NCBI GenBank assembly: GCA_016932435.1
Contig: JAFGCW010000065.1
Location: forward strand, 1 to 64,000
DNA from: Dehalococcoidales bacterium
GTDB taxonomy: Bacteria > Chloroflexota > Dehalococcoidia > Dehalococcoidales > UBA2162
DNA length: 64,000 bases
Direction of reading: 5' to 3'
Position numbers and translations under genes: made by a program. This document shows positions 8,039 to 17,244 of this stretch, in pieces. The first letter of the stretch is position 1, and each line of letters opens with the position of its first letter. The notes below the pieces were generated by a model, which was not told the DNA's origin, ran no database searches, and saw nothing but the letters and a program-made list of their open reading frames with translations.

Positions 8039-9775
8039 ATGGTAAAGAAATTTTTATGGTTACTCGTAAGCTGCCTGATGGTGCTGTCCCTGGTAATAGC
8101 ATCCTGCGGCGGTGGAGAAGAGGAAGAGGAGGAAGAAGAAAAGGGATATGCCTCTCCGGAAACACCGAAGTACGGTGGTACATTCACCAGAGTTCGCGGT
8201 ACAGATCCAATAGGCTGGGATTACGCAATTTCCCGCGACATGTTCACCCAGATGATGATGGGTGAGGAGTTGCTGGGAGGCGACTGGAAGAGAGGTCCAG
8301 CCGGCACCGGAGAAAATGACTGGACGGGCGGATTTGGTGGATTTATCGAACAGTTGACAGGAAAGCTGGCAGAAAGTTGGGAAATGCCAGATGGAGAAAC
8401 ACTGGTCTATCACCTCCGTCAAGGTGTACATTACTGGAATAAAGCTCCGGCTAATGGCAGAGAACAGGATGCCGAAGATATCGCCTGGAATATCATGAGG
8501 CACTTCACGGAGACTAATGCCTATTTATATAACTCATACGTTGCTTTAGGTAAAGGTCCCAAATCAGCAACCGCTGTCGATAAATATACTGTTGAGGTCA
8601 AGGTTCCAGCGGAGTGGCAGGGACTTATGGCAACGGTTATCGGTGATTTCGTCTGGAGTCTCTGTCCGGATGTTGTCGAGATGTATGGCGACAGTAATGA
8701 TCCCAACAATTTGATCGGTACGGGTGCTTACATGTTCAAGGATTATACTGAAGCCAGTTCTATAGAGTATGAAAGAAATCCGAATTACTGGCAGAAAGAC
8801 CCGCTGCACCCTGAGAATCAGCTTCCTTATATGAATGGTATCAAGGAACTTATCATTGCAGACCCGTCCACTCAAAAGGCTGCTTTCAGGACCGGACAGG
8901 TCGATATGATGAGTTTTGGTATTACCTGGGAAGATAAAGATCAGTTCCTGAGTCAAAATCCCGAGATGCTGGTAAAAGCGACCCCTTCAGCCAGTATCAC
9001 GTTAATATGGCCAAGACTGGATAAAGGCCTGCCTTTTGACGATATCAGGGTTCGGCAGGCAATGAACATGGCGGTCAACCAGCAGGAAATCCTGGATGAT
9101 TACTACAATGGTAATGCTGACATGCTTGGCTGGCCATATGCCAACTTACCGGTTTTCAGCCCGATTTATACCCCACTCAATCAGCAATCACAAATAGTAC
9201 AGGATATGTTTGGTTACCATCCTGATAAAGCTAAAGATTTACTGGTTGAAGCGGGTTATCCTGATGGGTTCAAGTGTAAAGTTGATGCTTCCGCGGCATC
9301 TTCTGACTTCCTCGCCATAGTCAGAGAATATCTACTGGCTGTCGGTATTGATATGGAGTTAGCCAATCTTGAGGAAGGTGTGTACTGGAATGTACGCCAG
9401 GCCGGTACCTATGAATCTATGATCTGGTCGAACGACTATGTCGGGAATGCTTTCAGAATGATGTGCATGACCAAGGGCAGTGTATGGAATTACAGCCGGT
9501 TTGAACATGAGAGAACCGAAGAAGCAGTGAAGATAGTATCAGCAGCTCTTGGTAAAGACGATGCTCTGGTAGCTAAGACACTGAAAGAAATCGGACCGTT
9601 CGAACTTGAACAGGCAGTACCGATATATCTCCCGTCGCCCCACGTTTTCTCAATGTGGTGGCCCTGGTACCAGAACTTCTACGGCGCTACCGGTGGTGGA
9701 GGATACTCGAACCTCGATGAGTATATTCAATATACCTGGATAGATACCGAGATGAAGGCAGGTATGGGATACTAG
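8039..9775 (+). CDS. family-5 extracellular solute-binding lipoprotein
   Basis: This 578-residue periplasmic-type binding protein is anchored outside the membrane. The signal peptide ends in lipobox IASC (C23), followed by GGG and an eight-glutamate linker. The mature part follows the peptide/nickel/oligopeptide binding-protein plan (SBP family 5): the PKYGGTF opening, ESWEMPDGETLVYHLRQGVHY, a mid-domain DDIRVRQAMNMAVNQQEI and a C-terminal WWPWYQNFYGATGGG segment. RBS GAGGAGG precedes the ATG. No permease or ATPase genes are adjacent, so it must pair with a transporter encoded elsewhere or act as a receptor. It has its own promoter, leader and terminator. The next gene is a close paralogue. 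Ligand is unknown, and peptides are only the family default. Confidence 0.9.
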   Translation: MVKKFLWLLVSCLMVLSLVIASCGGGEEEEEEEEKGYASPETPKYGGTFTRVRGTDPIGWDYAISRDMFTQMMMGEELLGGDWKRGPAGTGENDWTGGFGGFIEQLTGKLAESWEMPDGETLVYHLRQGVHYWNKAPANGREQDAEDIAWNIMRHFTETNAYLYNSYVALGKGPKSATAVDKYTVEVKVPAEWQGLMATVIGDFVWSLCPDVVEMYGDSNDPNNLIGTGAYMFKDYTEASSIEYERNPNYWQKDPLHPENQLPYMNGIKELIIADPSTQKAAFRTGQVDMMSFGITWEDKDQFLSQNPEMLVKATPSASITLIWPRLDKGLPFDDIRVRQAMNMAVNQQEILDDYYNGNADMLGWPYANLPVFSPIYTPLNQQSQIVQDMFGYHPDKAKDLLVEAGYPDGFKCKVDASAASSDFLAIVREYLLAVGIDMELANLEEGVYWNVRQAGTYESMIWSNDYVGNAFRMMCMTKGSVWNYSRFEHERTEEAVKIVSAALGKDDALVAKTLKEIGPFELEQAVPIYLPSPHVFSMWWPWYQNFYGATGGGGYSNLDEYIQYTWIDTEMKAGMGY

Positions 9776-9802
9776 AATAGTCAATCTGGATACTTGGATA
9801 AT

Positions 9803-9835
9803 AAGGAGTCAGACGGGTAACCGTCTGACTCCTTT
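9803..9835 (+). terminator. intrinsic terminator after first solute-binding gene
   Basis: The 12-bp perfect stem (9805-9816 with 9821-9832) has loop GTAA and is followed by TTT. Two further A-T pairs extend the stem. Confidence 0.9.
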
Positions 9836-9893
9836 GTATTTATTTAGTTCACAGTTCGAAAATCTCGTGATACATCTTTTTTCACCAACTGTA

Positions 9894-9922
9894 TTGACAA
9901 GTTGTCGAGATACACTTATTAT
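9894..9922 (+). promoter_or_regulatory. promoter of second solute-binding gene
   Basis: -35 TTGACA (9894-9899), 17-nt spacer, -10 TATTAT (9917-9922). It has the same spacing and post-35 sequence as the promoter at 7854, showing that the duplication included regulatory DNA. Confidence 0.75.
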
Positions 9923-9979
9923 AATCGATGTTATCCTCTGAATATAATATCTATCAGTTAATAGCTGGAGTAAGTTGAG

Positions 9980-10013
9980 AGCTGCAACTGCTGGGTAGTT
10001 GCAGCTTTTTTTA
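9980..10013 (+). terminator. strong terminator hairpin inside the leader of the second solute-binding gene
   Basis: The perfect 10-bp stem AGCTGCAACT/AGTTGCAGCT (9980-9989 with 9997-10006) has a 7-nt loop and a run of seven T. It lies between the promoter at 9894 and the ATG at 10084, about 50 nt after the expected transcription start. Read-through must therefore be controlled, or a separate RNA of about 85 nt is made. No T-box or known aptamer consensus was recognised. Confidence 0.75.
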
Positions 10014-10083
10014 TTTCGAAAATCAATATATAACCAAGACCTGGACCATACATTAATAAATAATCGAATGAGGAGGTACGTGA

Positions 10084-11841
10084 ATGGTCAGGAAAATGTT
10101 GTGGTTACTTGTAAGCTGCCTGATGGTCCTGTCCCTGGTAATAGCATCATGTGGTGGGGGAGAGGAGGAAGAACCGGAGAACGGAGACGAACCGGAACCA
10201 CAGGATACTGCCGATGTGCCCAAGTACGGTGGTATACACAATAGAATCGGATTAGGTGAATACTCGCAAATCGATTACGCTGCTGGTCGGGGTATGTTCA
10301 CCCCGTTGACTATGGGTGAAGAACTGCTTGGCGGTGACTGGGCGAGAGGTCCCGCTGGTACTAATGAAAACGACTATACATGCGGTTTCGCCGGATTTAT
10401 CGACCAGTTGACGGGAAAACTGGCTGAAAGCTGGTCAATGCCTGATGATGAAACGCTCCTGTATAACATCCGTCCGGGCATATACTGGTGGGATAAACCC
10501 CCGGCAAACGGAAGAGAACTTGTTGCCGATGATATCGTCTGGAATCTGGAGAGAACTTTCAGCAGTGAGTTATCTTACCTTTATAACAGCTACACGACTG
10601 TCAATAAACAACCTATAGCATTTGAAGCAGTCGATAAATATACTGTAGAAGTCAAGGTAAAACCGGAATGGCAGGGACTTATGGCGACGGTTGTCGGAGA
10701 CTTTGCCTGGCATATTTGTCCTGATTCGATAGAAGCGAACGGTGGCGAACCTCTAGAAGCAGATGACTGGCAGATGTTTATCGGAACTGGCCCCTTCATT
10801 ATATCCAACTGGGTTACTGGAAGTTACATTGAGTTCGAGAAGAATCCCAATTACTGGATGACCGATCCGGTTCAAAAGGGAAATGCGCTTCCTTATTGTG
10901 ATGGTGTCAAGGAAAGTATCATCCCTGACAAATCCACTCAGTTGGCGGCGTTCCGTACCGGTCAGGCGGATATGATGAAATGGGGCGTTACCCTGGAGGA
11001 TGTCAAGCAGCTTACCACGGCAGAACCCAGGCTCATGATGAAACATTACGCTAACCCTACTATCAGTCACATCTGGCCCAGGCTGGATAAAGACCTGCCC
11101 TGGAATGATAAAAACGTTCGTATTGCGGCAAACCTGGCTGTTAATCAACAGGAACTGGTCGATGATTATTACGATGGCTATGCCGATATACTCGGCTGGC
11201 CTTATCCCAACCTCAAGGTTTACTCATCGGTTTACACTCCTCTGGAAAAGCAGTCGCAACTGGTCCAGGATTGTTTCGAATACAACCCGGAAAGGGCGAA
11301 AGAACTCCTGGCAGAAGCGGGATATCCAAATGGATTCAAGTGTAAAGTTACCTGTTCAACCGCTGGAGCCGATTTCATGGCGATTATCAAGGATTACCTG
11401 ATCAAAGTCGGTATTGATATGGAGATAGAAGCACTGGAAAGCAGCATTTGGTTCAGTGTCTGGGTTGGCAGAACCTATGATGAAATGATTTATACCAGTG
11501 ACTATGCCGGCAACGCCTACCGGATGATGTGCATGACGGAAGCCAGTATCTACAACTACAGCTTCTTCAAAGCTGACGAGACCGAGAATGCCGTTCAGCA
11601 GATTTCACAGGCGCTTGGTAAAGACGATGCAAAGGTTGCTAGCGTTTTGAAAGAAATCGGTCCATGGGAACTTGACCAGGTGGTGCCTATTTATATGCCT
11701 TCACCCCACCAATTCATTATCTGGTGGCCCTGGTTCCAGAATTTCTACGGTGCGACCGAAGGCGGTGGGTATTCTAACCTTGACGAATATCTCCACTTTA
11801 TGTGGATTGACCCGGATCTGAAGACGGAGATGGGATACTAG
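10084..11841 (+). CDS. family-5 extracellular solute-binding lipoprotein, paralogue
   Basis: This 585-residue paralogue of the upstream gene shares a near-identical signal peptide and lipobox (IASC, C23), then a Glu/Pro linker and PKYGG. Shared landmarks include YTVEVKVKPEWQGLMATV, a NVRIAANLAVNQQELVDDYY block and the C-terminal WWPWFQNFYGATEGG. GAGGAGG precedes the ATG. Sequence divergence concentrates in the first third and around the ligand-facing middle, suggesting related but distinct ligands. It has its own promoter and terminator and no transport partner nearby. The role is ligand capture at the cell surface; the ligand is unknown. Confidence 0.9.
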   Translation: MVRKMLWLLVSCLMVLSLVIASCGGGEEEEPENGDEPEPQDTADVPKYGGIHNRIGLGEYSQIDYAAGRGMFTPLTMGEELLGGDWARGPAGTNENDYTCGFAGFIDQLTGKLAESWSMPDDETLLYNIRPGIYWWDKPPANGRELVADDIVWNLERTFSSELSYLYNSYTTVNKQPIAFEAVDKYTVEVKVKPEWQGLMATVVGDFAWHICPDSIEANGGEPLEADDWQMFIGTGPFIISNWVTGSYIEFEKNPNYWMTDPVQKGNALPYCDGVKESIIPDKSTQLAAFRTGQADMMKWGVTLEDVKQLTTAEPRLMMKHYANPTISHIWPRLDKDLPWNDKNVRIAANLAVNQQELVDDYYDGYADILGWPYPNLKVYSSVYTPLEKQSQLVQDCFEYNPERAKELLAEAGYPNGFKCKVTCSTAGADFMAIIKDYLIKVGIDMEIEALESSIWFSVWVGRTYDEMIYTSDYAGNAYRMMCMTEASIYNYSFFKADETENAVQQISQALGKDDAKVASVLKEIGPWELDQVVPIYMPSPHQFIIWWPWFQNFYGATEGGGYSNLDEYLHFMWIDPDLKTEMGY

Positions 11842-11870
11842 AAATATAGTATCTTAAAGAAAGTAATAAA

Positions 11871-11905
11871 AAGAAGCCAGGCGGTTATCCGTCTGGCTTC
11901 TTACG
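11871..11905 (+). terminator. intrinsic terminator after second solute-binding gene
   Basis: Fourteen-base arms (11871-11884 and 11889-11902, one G-T pair) enclose loop TTAT. The facing minus-strand gene ends at 11924, so it may serve both directions. Confidence 0.8.
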
Positions 11906-11923
11906 TCTTTCTGGCGCTTCGTT

Positions 11924-12412
11924 TTACCAGGTAAAGGGTTGCCTGTCTTCTTCTCGATTGTTATCAAAGAGTAATTCAATATTTTCCATGATGCATTTTT
12001 TATCTTCCGGAGTTACCGTATTGTGCTCTATCCATAATTCCATCATGAATTCATCCAGGTTGTTCAGTATCTGTTTCTTTTCTTGTTCAGTTATCACTGT
12101 ATCTGCAGGTGTCGGTATTTCCTCTTCGACTTTTACATATTCATCTAGATTCTTCATTATCCATTTTTTATCGTCGGTAGAAACAGGAGTCACTTCCATG
12201 TTATCTACCCACTCGGCATATTTCAGAGCTTTCGCGTACATTCGAGCTTTGCGAGCCATGAATATACCCAGACCTGCAGATGTCAGAATAAAAAGTAATC
12301 CGAGGGCTGCCAGGACACCCTGGAATCCATAGGTTACCGCGCCGCCGGTAATAATCAGGACTGCTGTAGAAGCAATTACTGCAGTTTTTACCTTTCTGTC
12401 TATCCTTTTCAT
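11924..12412 (-). CDS. small membrane protein with three C-terminal repeats
   Basis: This 162-residue protein has two hydrophobic segments (about residues 10-28 and 31-52) and then a cytoplasmic, acidic tail. The tail holds three diverged copies of one motif: DDKKWIMKNLDEYV, EQEKKQILNNLDEFM and EDKKCIMENIELLF, spaced about 30-35 residues apart. The family is not recognised. GGAAGGAGGG gives a strong RBS before the ATG. It precedes no gene on its strand and follows the two-component genes at 12537-14742, with about 120 bases between. It could be a target or accessory of that system, by position only. Confidence 0.75.
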   Translation of the reverse strand: MKRIDRKVKTAVIASTAVLIITGGAVTYGFQGVLAALGLLFILTSAGLGIFMARKARMYAKALKYAEWVDNMEVTPVSTDDKKWIMKNLDEYVKVEEEIPTPADTVITEQEKKQILNNLDEFMMELWIEHNTVTPEDKKCIMENIELLFDNNREEDRQPFTW

Positions 12413-12536
12413 TTTACCCTCCTTCCGTAGTGTCCCCTTTTTCCAGTTTCAGTATAACCGTAAAACCGTAAGGAAGGTATAAGGATAGAATAATAAGTTA
12501 TAAGGAATTTATAAGGATTTAGATAATCGTGGAATG

Positions 12537-13232
12537 TCAGGATGGCTTTTCAAAGCGGTATCCGGTACGCTGTTCAGTGATAATGTACCGTGGATTTGCC
12601 GGGTCTTCTTCTATTTTACGCCTGAGCTGGTTAATGAAAGTCCGGACATATTCCAGTTCATCGCTGTACTCGGGACCCCAGACACTATGGAGGATTTCTC
12701 GATGAGTCAGTATCTTACCTGCGTTATTGGCTAGATAGGCAAGTAGTTCATATTCAGTCCGTGTCAGTTTTACCTCTTTATCGTTTATGTTGACCAGTCT
12801 GCTTGTGAAGTCGATTTTAAGGTTTCCTGCCTGAAAAACCGGAATTTCAGTTGCAGCACGGGAAACTCGCCTGAGAGCGACGCGTATGCGTGCCAGCAGT
12901 TCTTCCATTCCGAATGGCTTGGTCACATAGTCGTCAGCGCCTTCGTCGAGTGCTCTGACTTTGTCTTTTTCCTCATCTCTTACGCTGAGAATAATAATCG
13001 GCATATCAGCCCATTCTCGTATCCGGCGGCAGGCATCGATACCATTCATCCGGGGCATATTTACATCAAGGATAATAAGATCAGGGAGTACCTGCCCTGC
13101 TATTTCTACAGCCTCGAGTCCGTCCTGAGCCAGGTGTACTTCATATCCACGGGCATTCAGGTTAGCGCGAAGAAACATGCGTATCTTTGGCTCATCATCA
13201 GCGATAAGTATCCTGGTCTTCTTAGTCGTCAT
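12537..13232 (-). CDS. OmpR-family response regulator
   Basis: This 231-residue DNA-binding regulator has a receiver at 1-120 with the acidic pair D12-D13, phosphoacceptor D56 (LIILDVNMP) and K105 (VTKPF), all intact. The OmpR/PhoB winged helix follows, with TRTEYELLAYL, SVWGPEY and the RTGYRF C-terminus. The general architecture is close to KdpE/PhoP types, but no kdp or phosphate genes are nearby. Its start overlaps the end of the kinase gene by 11 bases, so they are translationally coupled and form a two-component pair. Confidence 0.92.
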   Translation of the reverse strand: MTTKKTRILIADDEPKIRMFLRANLNARGYEVHLAQDGLEAVEIAGQVLPDLIILDVNMPRMNGIDACRRIREWADMPIIILSVRDEEKDKVRALDEGADDYVTKPFGMEELLARIRVALRRVSRAATEIPVFQAGNLKIDFTSRLVNINDKEVKLTRTEYELLAYLANNAGKILTHREILHSVWGPEYSDELEYVRTFINQLRRKIEEDPANPRYIITEQRTGYRFEKPS

Positions 13233-14742
13233 TTTTCTCCTCGGAACGGGCTGTCGGTAAGGTGAAGTTAAAAACGGAACCCTGACCAGGTTTGCTTTCT
13301 ACCCATATCTTACCACCGTGATTATCGATTATCGATTTGCATATAGCAAGTCCCAGTCCGGTACCTCCCGGCTGATGTCGGTTCTGGGATCCACGGTAAA
13401 ATTTATCGAACACTTTTTCTATGTCTTCCGGTGGTATACCGTCTCCGTTGTCGGTTACGCTGACCTGTACCATAGCTCCATCTGTCCTTGCAGAGATATC
13501 TATCGTGCTGCCTTCTTCCGAGTAGGCCACAGCGTTTTCAACAAGGTTCATAATGACCTGTCTTATCTGGGTGCTGTCGGCGAATACCGGTGGTAAGTCA
13601 GGCTCTATATCGGATTTAAAGACACGTTTTTTACGCGACCATTTCTGTCTCTCCAATACCTCGTTTATGATATCCTGGATATAGCAGGATTCCCTGTCCG
13701 GGTCCCATGCGCCGGCTTCAAGACGGCTCATGTTGAGCAGGTTGGTAACAAGACTGATCAGTCTGTCCGTTTCTTCACTCACACCGGTCAGGAGCATGTC
13801 CGTATCTTCATTACTCAGTGTAATATCTTTTTGCAGCAGGCTGCTGATGGTGCCCTTTATTGAGGTTAGAGGAGAGCGTAATTCGTGGGATACATTGGAC
13901 AGGAGTTCAGATTTCATCTTGTTGAGTTCCTTCAGGTCATTCTCAACCTTTTTTCTCTGTGAGATATTTCTGAACGTAGAAAGCTGACATACCGCCCCAT
14001 CCGTGTCGATATAGGGAGAGAGTATCACATCATAGGTTCTTCCGTCGTTAAATGAGTATTCACGCCTTTCTGGAGGTCCGTCCGGATTGTTTAAGCAGCA
14101 TGATTCGGAACAAGGTTCTTTCAGCCCCTGCAGATATTCATAGCATCTGATGCCGATCCCATTTCCAAATTCTCTTTCCATACTTGGATTCATGAAACGG
14201 ATAATATAGTCAGGTCCTGTAATAAGAACTCCGTCTTCCATTCTGTTCAGAATGCCCAGCATTTTATCCCTCTCTGTTTTTACAGTTTTTTCCAGAGAAG
14301 ATCGACGTTCGGATTCGTTCCTGAACAATCCTGTTAAAGTACCGATGATGCCGGATAGCAGCGTAAATAAAACAATCCTGATAAGCGGATCGGAAAACGG
14401 TGATATGAAAAGAGCACGGGGTAGAAAGACCAGGAAAGCGGCGAACGTAACAATCAGCGACCACTTGATGCGGAAAACGTAGCCGGTATATATGACGGGA
14501 ATAAGGAAGAATAAACGATGGATGTCGTGCACCCCGTAAAAGAACTCCCAGCGAAGATATTCCCATCCGGTAAGATCCACAATCTCACCGAAGTAGTAGA
14601 CAACACTGTAATACGTAATAAGAAGGCTTAATAATATTACGTGAAAACTTCGCTTTGACAGGATATCCAGGAGCATAGAACGAAAAGAGTAGTCATCGTT
14701 CCCGTTATTCCGGATACGGGGATATGGATTCTTTTTCTTCAT
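13222..14742 (-). CDS. membrane sensor histidine kinase with cysteine-rich PAS
   Basis: This 506-residue kinase has about four membrane segments in residues 30-150 with almost no extracellular domain. A PAS domain follows at about 165-270, then HisKA with phosphoacceptor H286 (VSHELRSPL), then the ATPase domain with the N box (NLVENAVAYSEEG), DNGDGIPPED and GTGLGLAIC. The PAS domain carries clustered cysteines (CYEYL, then CSESCC), a pattern I have seen in PAS domains of anaerobes and which may bind a metal, cluster or haem. It is coupled to the overlapping response regulator gene. The signal is unknown; membrane or redox state is plausible. Confidence 0.92.
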   Translation of the reverse strand: MKKKNPYPRIRNNGNDDYSFRSMLLDILSKRSFHVILLSLLITYYSVVYYFGEIVDLTGWEYLRWEFFYGVHDIHRLFFLIPVIYTGYVFRIKWSLIVTFAAFLVFLPRALFISPFSDPLIRIVLFTLLSGIIGTLTGLFRNESERRSSLEKTVKTERDKMLGILNRMEDGVLITGPDYIIRFMNPSMEREFGNGIGIRCYEYLQGLKEPCSESCCLNNPDGPPERREYSFNDGRTYDVILSPYIDTDGAVCQLSTFRNISQRKKVENDLKELNKMKSELLSNVSHELRSPLTSIKGTISSLLQKDITLSNEDTDMLLTGVSEETDRLISLVTNLLNMSRLEAGAWDPDRESCYIQDIINEVLERQKWSRKKRVFKSDIEPDLPPVFADSTQIRQVIMNLVENAVAYSEEGSTIDISARTDGAMVQVSVTDNGDGIPPEDIEKVFDKFYRGSQNRHQPGGTGLGLAICKSIIDNHGGKIWVESKPGQGSVFNFTLPTARSEEKNDD

Positions 14743-14899
14743 TACAGGATTTATGTTAACCTGCTATTCTATCTTATACACTTATTGTAATATATCTGTA
14801 GCCGAAAGTAATCGGGATTTTTATGTATAAATACTCAGCCAATATGCCTAATATACATCTGGTGATCCTTAAGTTAACAGACTTTTTATCTAGTCCGGG

Positions 14900-15895
14900 T
14901 TATCGCTTTACAATGTATAGATATCTCCTCATGGGTGTTTTCTCAGGATTATATGGAGACTGGTCGGAGACGGACTCCATCATAAGGTTCTCCCAGATGA
15001 ACAGGTTTCCTTCCGACTCGAATTTTCCCTTCATTTCTTTCGTAATAATATGCTTACGCTGCATGTGCTCCCAGTGTTCCCTGCTCAGGTCATATACATC
15101 ATAGGATAGACCTAGTTTTTCTAATGCTGCAGAAATATCGCTGCTATCCAGACTAAGGTAAAAGATAGCCATGTGATCATTCGGCTTGAGTAATTTCTTC
15201 CAGGCTGGAAGTAATATATCCGCATCGTTGAAATACATCGAATCTATGGATAGTACCATGTCAAATGTCATACCTGCTTTGACAGGTTCCTCTATGTCCC
15301 CAATCTGAAAACTTAACCTGTCACTCTTGGATATTGTACGTTTCCGGGCTGTTTTAACAGCTTCCGGTATATAATCGATTCCGGTAACATGTGCTCCGGT
15401 TATATCAGAAATATATTCCGCAATTTTCCCATTCCCGCAGCCGATATCCAGTACCGAGGAATTTTCTTTGATCTGAACTTTTTTCAGCATCATTTGAAGC
15501 TGGGGTATATCTGTGAAATCATGCTGTCCCAGGTTCTCACCGAAGATGCTCTTACTGAATTCATCGAACGCTTCGCTGTTCTCCACGGCAGAGTGGTATT
15601 CCCTGTACCAGTAATAAATCGGCGGCCTGGCTTTCCTGACCTGTTCGGCTGTTACTTTCCCTTCCGGGGTCAGCTTCCGGAAATCACCATGCGGCGCAAC
15701 CATACCTTGTGTCAGAAGACTATCATAGGCTGACGTCAGGTCTGTTCGGAAACTCCTGAAGTAGCTCTGTGCTTCATCGATATTTTCAGGAAAGGTTTTG
15801 TAGGCGATATTATTCGGTGTATCAATTGGAAATTCCAGTTCAACTAAAACTATGAGTGCTTGTATTTCGTCTTCAGAATAGTTGTCTGTTATCAA
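14900..15895 (-). CDS. class I SAM-dependent methyltransferase
   Basis: This 331-residue protein has an N-terminal helical domain (about 1-130) and a Rossmann methyltransferase domain beginning with motif I VLDIGCGNGK, then GIDYIPEA (acidic ribose-binding residue) and IGDIEEP. It resembles class I small-molecule methyltransferases. The substrate is not deducible. I chose TTG at 15893-15895 because GGGAGGG lies 5 nt upstream; the longer frame has no better start. It is divergent from the MFS gene starting at 16021 and shares a 125-base promoter region with it. Confidence 0.8.
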   Translation of the reverse strand: MITDNYSEDEIQALIVLVELEFPIDTPNNIAYKTFPENIDEAQSYFRSFRTDLTSAYDSLLTQGMVAPHGDFRKLTPEGKVTAEQVRKARPPIYYWYREYHSAVENSEAFDEFSKSIFGENLGQHDFTDIPQLQMMLKKVQIKENSSVLDIGCGNGKIAEYISDITGAHVTGIDYIPEAVKTARKRTISKSDRLSFQIGDIEEPVKAGMTFDMVLSIDSMYFNDADILLPAWKKLLKPNDHMAIFYLSLDSSDISAALEKLGLSYDVYDLSREHWEHMQRKHIITKEMKGKFESEGNLFIWENLMMESVSDQSPYNPEKTPMRRYLYIVKR

Positions 15896-16020
15896 TATAT
15901 CCCTCCCGGAATATTGAACCGGTAATATACCATAACAAATAGTCCGGTAAATTGATAGACAGGTCATCTCAGTTGTATTATTAATCTGGTGCCAAAATAT
16001 AATAAGTAGATTGTCCGTAT

Positions 16021-17241
16021 TTGCATAGTAACAACCGCTACCGGTTTGTAATATTCATCACAATAATCCTGGTTCGAATATCCGTAGGGGTATTATGGGC
16101 TTCGGCCGGTCCCTTATTACCTCTGATAATCCAGGAATATGATCTCAGTCGTAGCGTCGCCGGATGGTACGCGTCCATTGCCCCACTTGCCATAGCTGCC
16201 GTTTCCCTGCCGGTCAATGCGCTGGTCAGCCGGTTTGGCCTGAAAAGAATGCTGACCGCAGGTTCATTTCTTCTGGCTATGGGTGTGTTCGCCTTTTTTA
16301 CTTCAGGGTATTTGCCTCTATTGTTTTTCAGGGCATGTTTTGCTGTCGGAACGGCAATTATTATTCCCGTAGCAACGGCTATTACCGCGGAATGGTTCGA
16401 CGCCCGAGAACTCCCGGTTGTCAACGGTATCGGAATGAGTTTCATCAATATCGGCAACGGTATAGCCTTCGCGGTAACGATTCCCATTGCCAGGGCACTT
16501 TCCTGGAATGCTCCGATCATAATTTACGGAGTTTTTGCACTGGTAAGCGCGGTAGCCTGGCTTATTCTGGGTAGGGAGTCTGAGAAAACACCGGCGGAAA
16601 CCGAACCGGGGATTAACCAGGTGCTGGAGAAGCGACCTGACCTCAGTTTCAGGCAGATCCTGACAAACCGGGCGGCATTGATGATGACTCTCTCTGTCAC
16701 GGTTGCCTGGGCGCTGGGAAATGCCATCGGTTCCTGGCTTCCGGATTATTATTACTCGGTTTTTAATATTGCCCTGGATAAAGCCAGTTCCATACTGACC
16801 ATTGCCACGATTGGCAGTACAATCGCCAGCATTGCCGGCGGTATTCTTTCGAACAGACTGGGCAGAAGAAAACCTTTTATGATCGTTGCGGGTTTAGGTA
16901 CCGGACTTGCGGCTCTCTTCGCGGTACTTTTTAATAATCCTGCCGCTATATATACAGGTATAACCTTTTTTGGTATTTTTGGTGGTATCTGCGTATCCAG
17001 CTGGTTCACAATTCCTATGGAGATTCCCGGAATGTCGGTACGCTCGGGAGTGATTGTCATCGCAATGATGCAGGTTGGCGGTAACCTAGGCAATTTTATC
17101 AGCCCGCTTGTCGTCGGAGCCCTGGTGGACAGTACCGGTTCTTACCTGCCGGGCTTTCTCACGTTCATCATTCTCTCGTTCGGTATGATGGTTGCCGGTC
17201 TTTTACTGCCCGAAACAGGTCCTGCAGCACGAACTAAGTAA
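16021..17241 (+). CDS. MFS transporter, possibly CynX/NimT-like
   Basis: This 406-residue carrier has twelve hydrophobic segments and the MFS motif between segments 2 and 3 (NALVSRFGLKRML). The sequence ISVGVLWASAGPLL in helix 1 and GIGMSFINIGNGIAF in helix 5 recall the cyanate/nitroimidazole (CynX/NimT) and nitrate porter group, but the substrate is uncertain. The start is TTG at 16021 with a weak SD. It is divergent from the methyltransferase and convergent with the TiaS-like gene (3-base gap). Confidence 0.85.
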   Translation: MHSNNRYRFVIFITIILVRISVGVLWASAGPLLPLIIQEYDLSRSVAGWYASIAPLAIAAVSLPVNALVSRFGLKRMLTAGSFLLAMGVFAFFTSGYLPLLFFRACFAVGTAIIIPVATAITAEWFDARELPVVNGIGMSFINIGNGIAFAVTIPIARALSWNAPIIIYGVFALVSAVAWLILGRESEKTPAETEPGINQVLEKRPDLSFRQILTNRAALMMTLSVTVAWALGNAIGSWLPDYYYSVFNIALDKASSILTIATIGSTIASIAGGILSNRLGRRKPFMIVAGLGTGLAALFAVLFNNPAAIYTGITFFGIFGGICVSSWFTIPMEIPGMSVRSGVIVIAMMQVGGNLGNFISPLVVGALVDSTGSYLPGFLTFIILSFGMMVAGLLLPETGPAARTK

Positions 17242-17244
17242 TTT

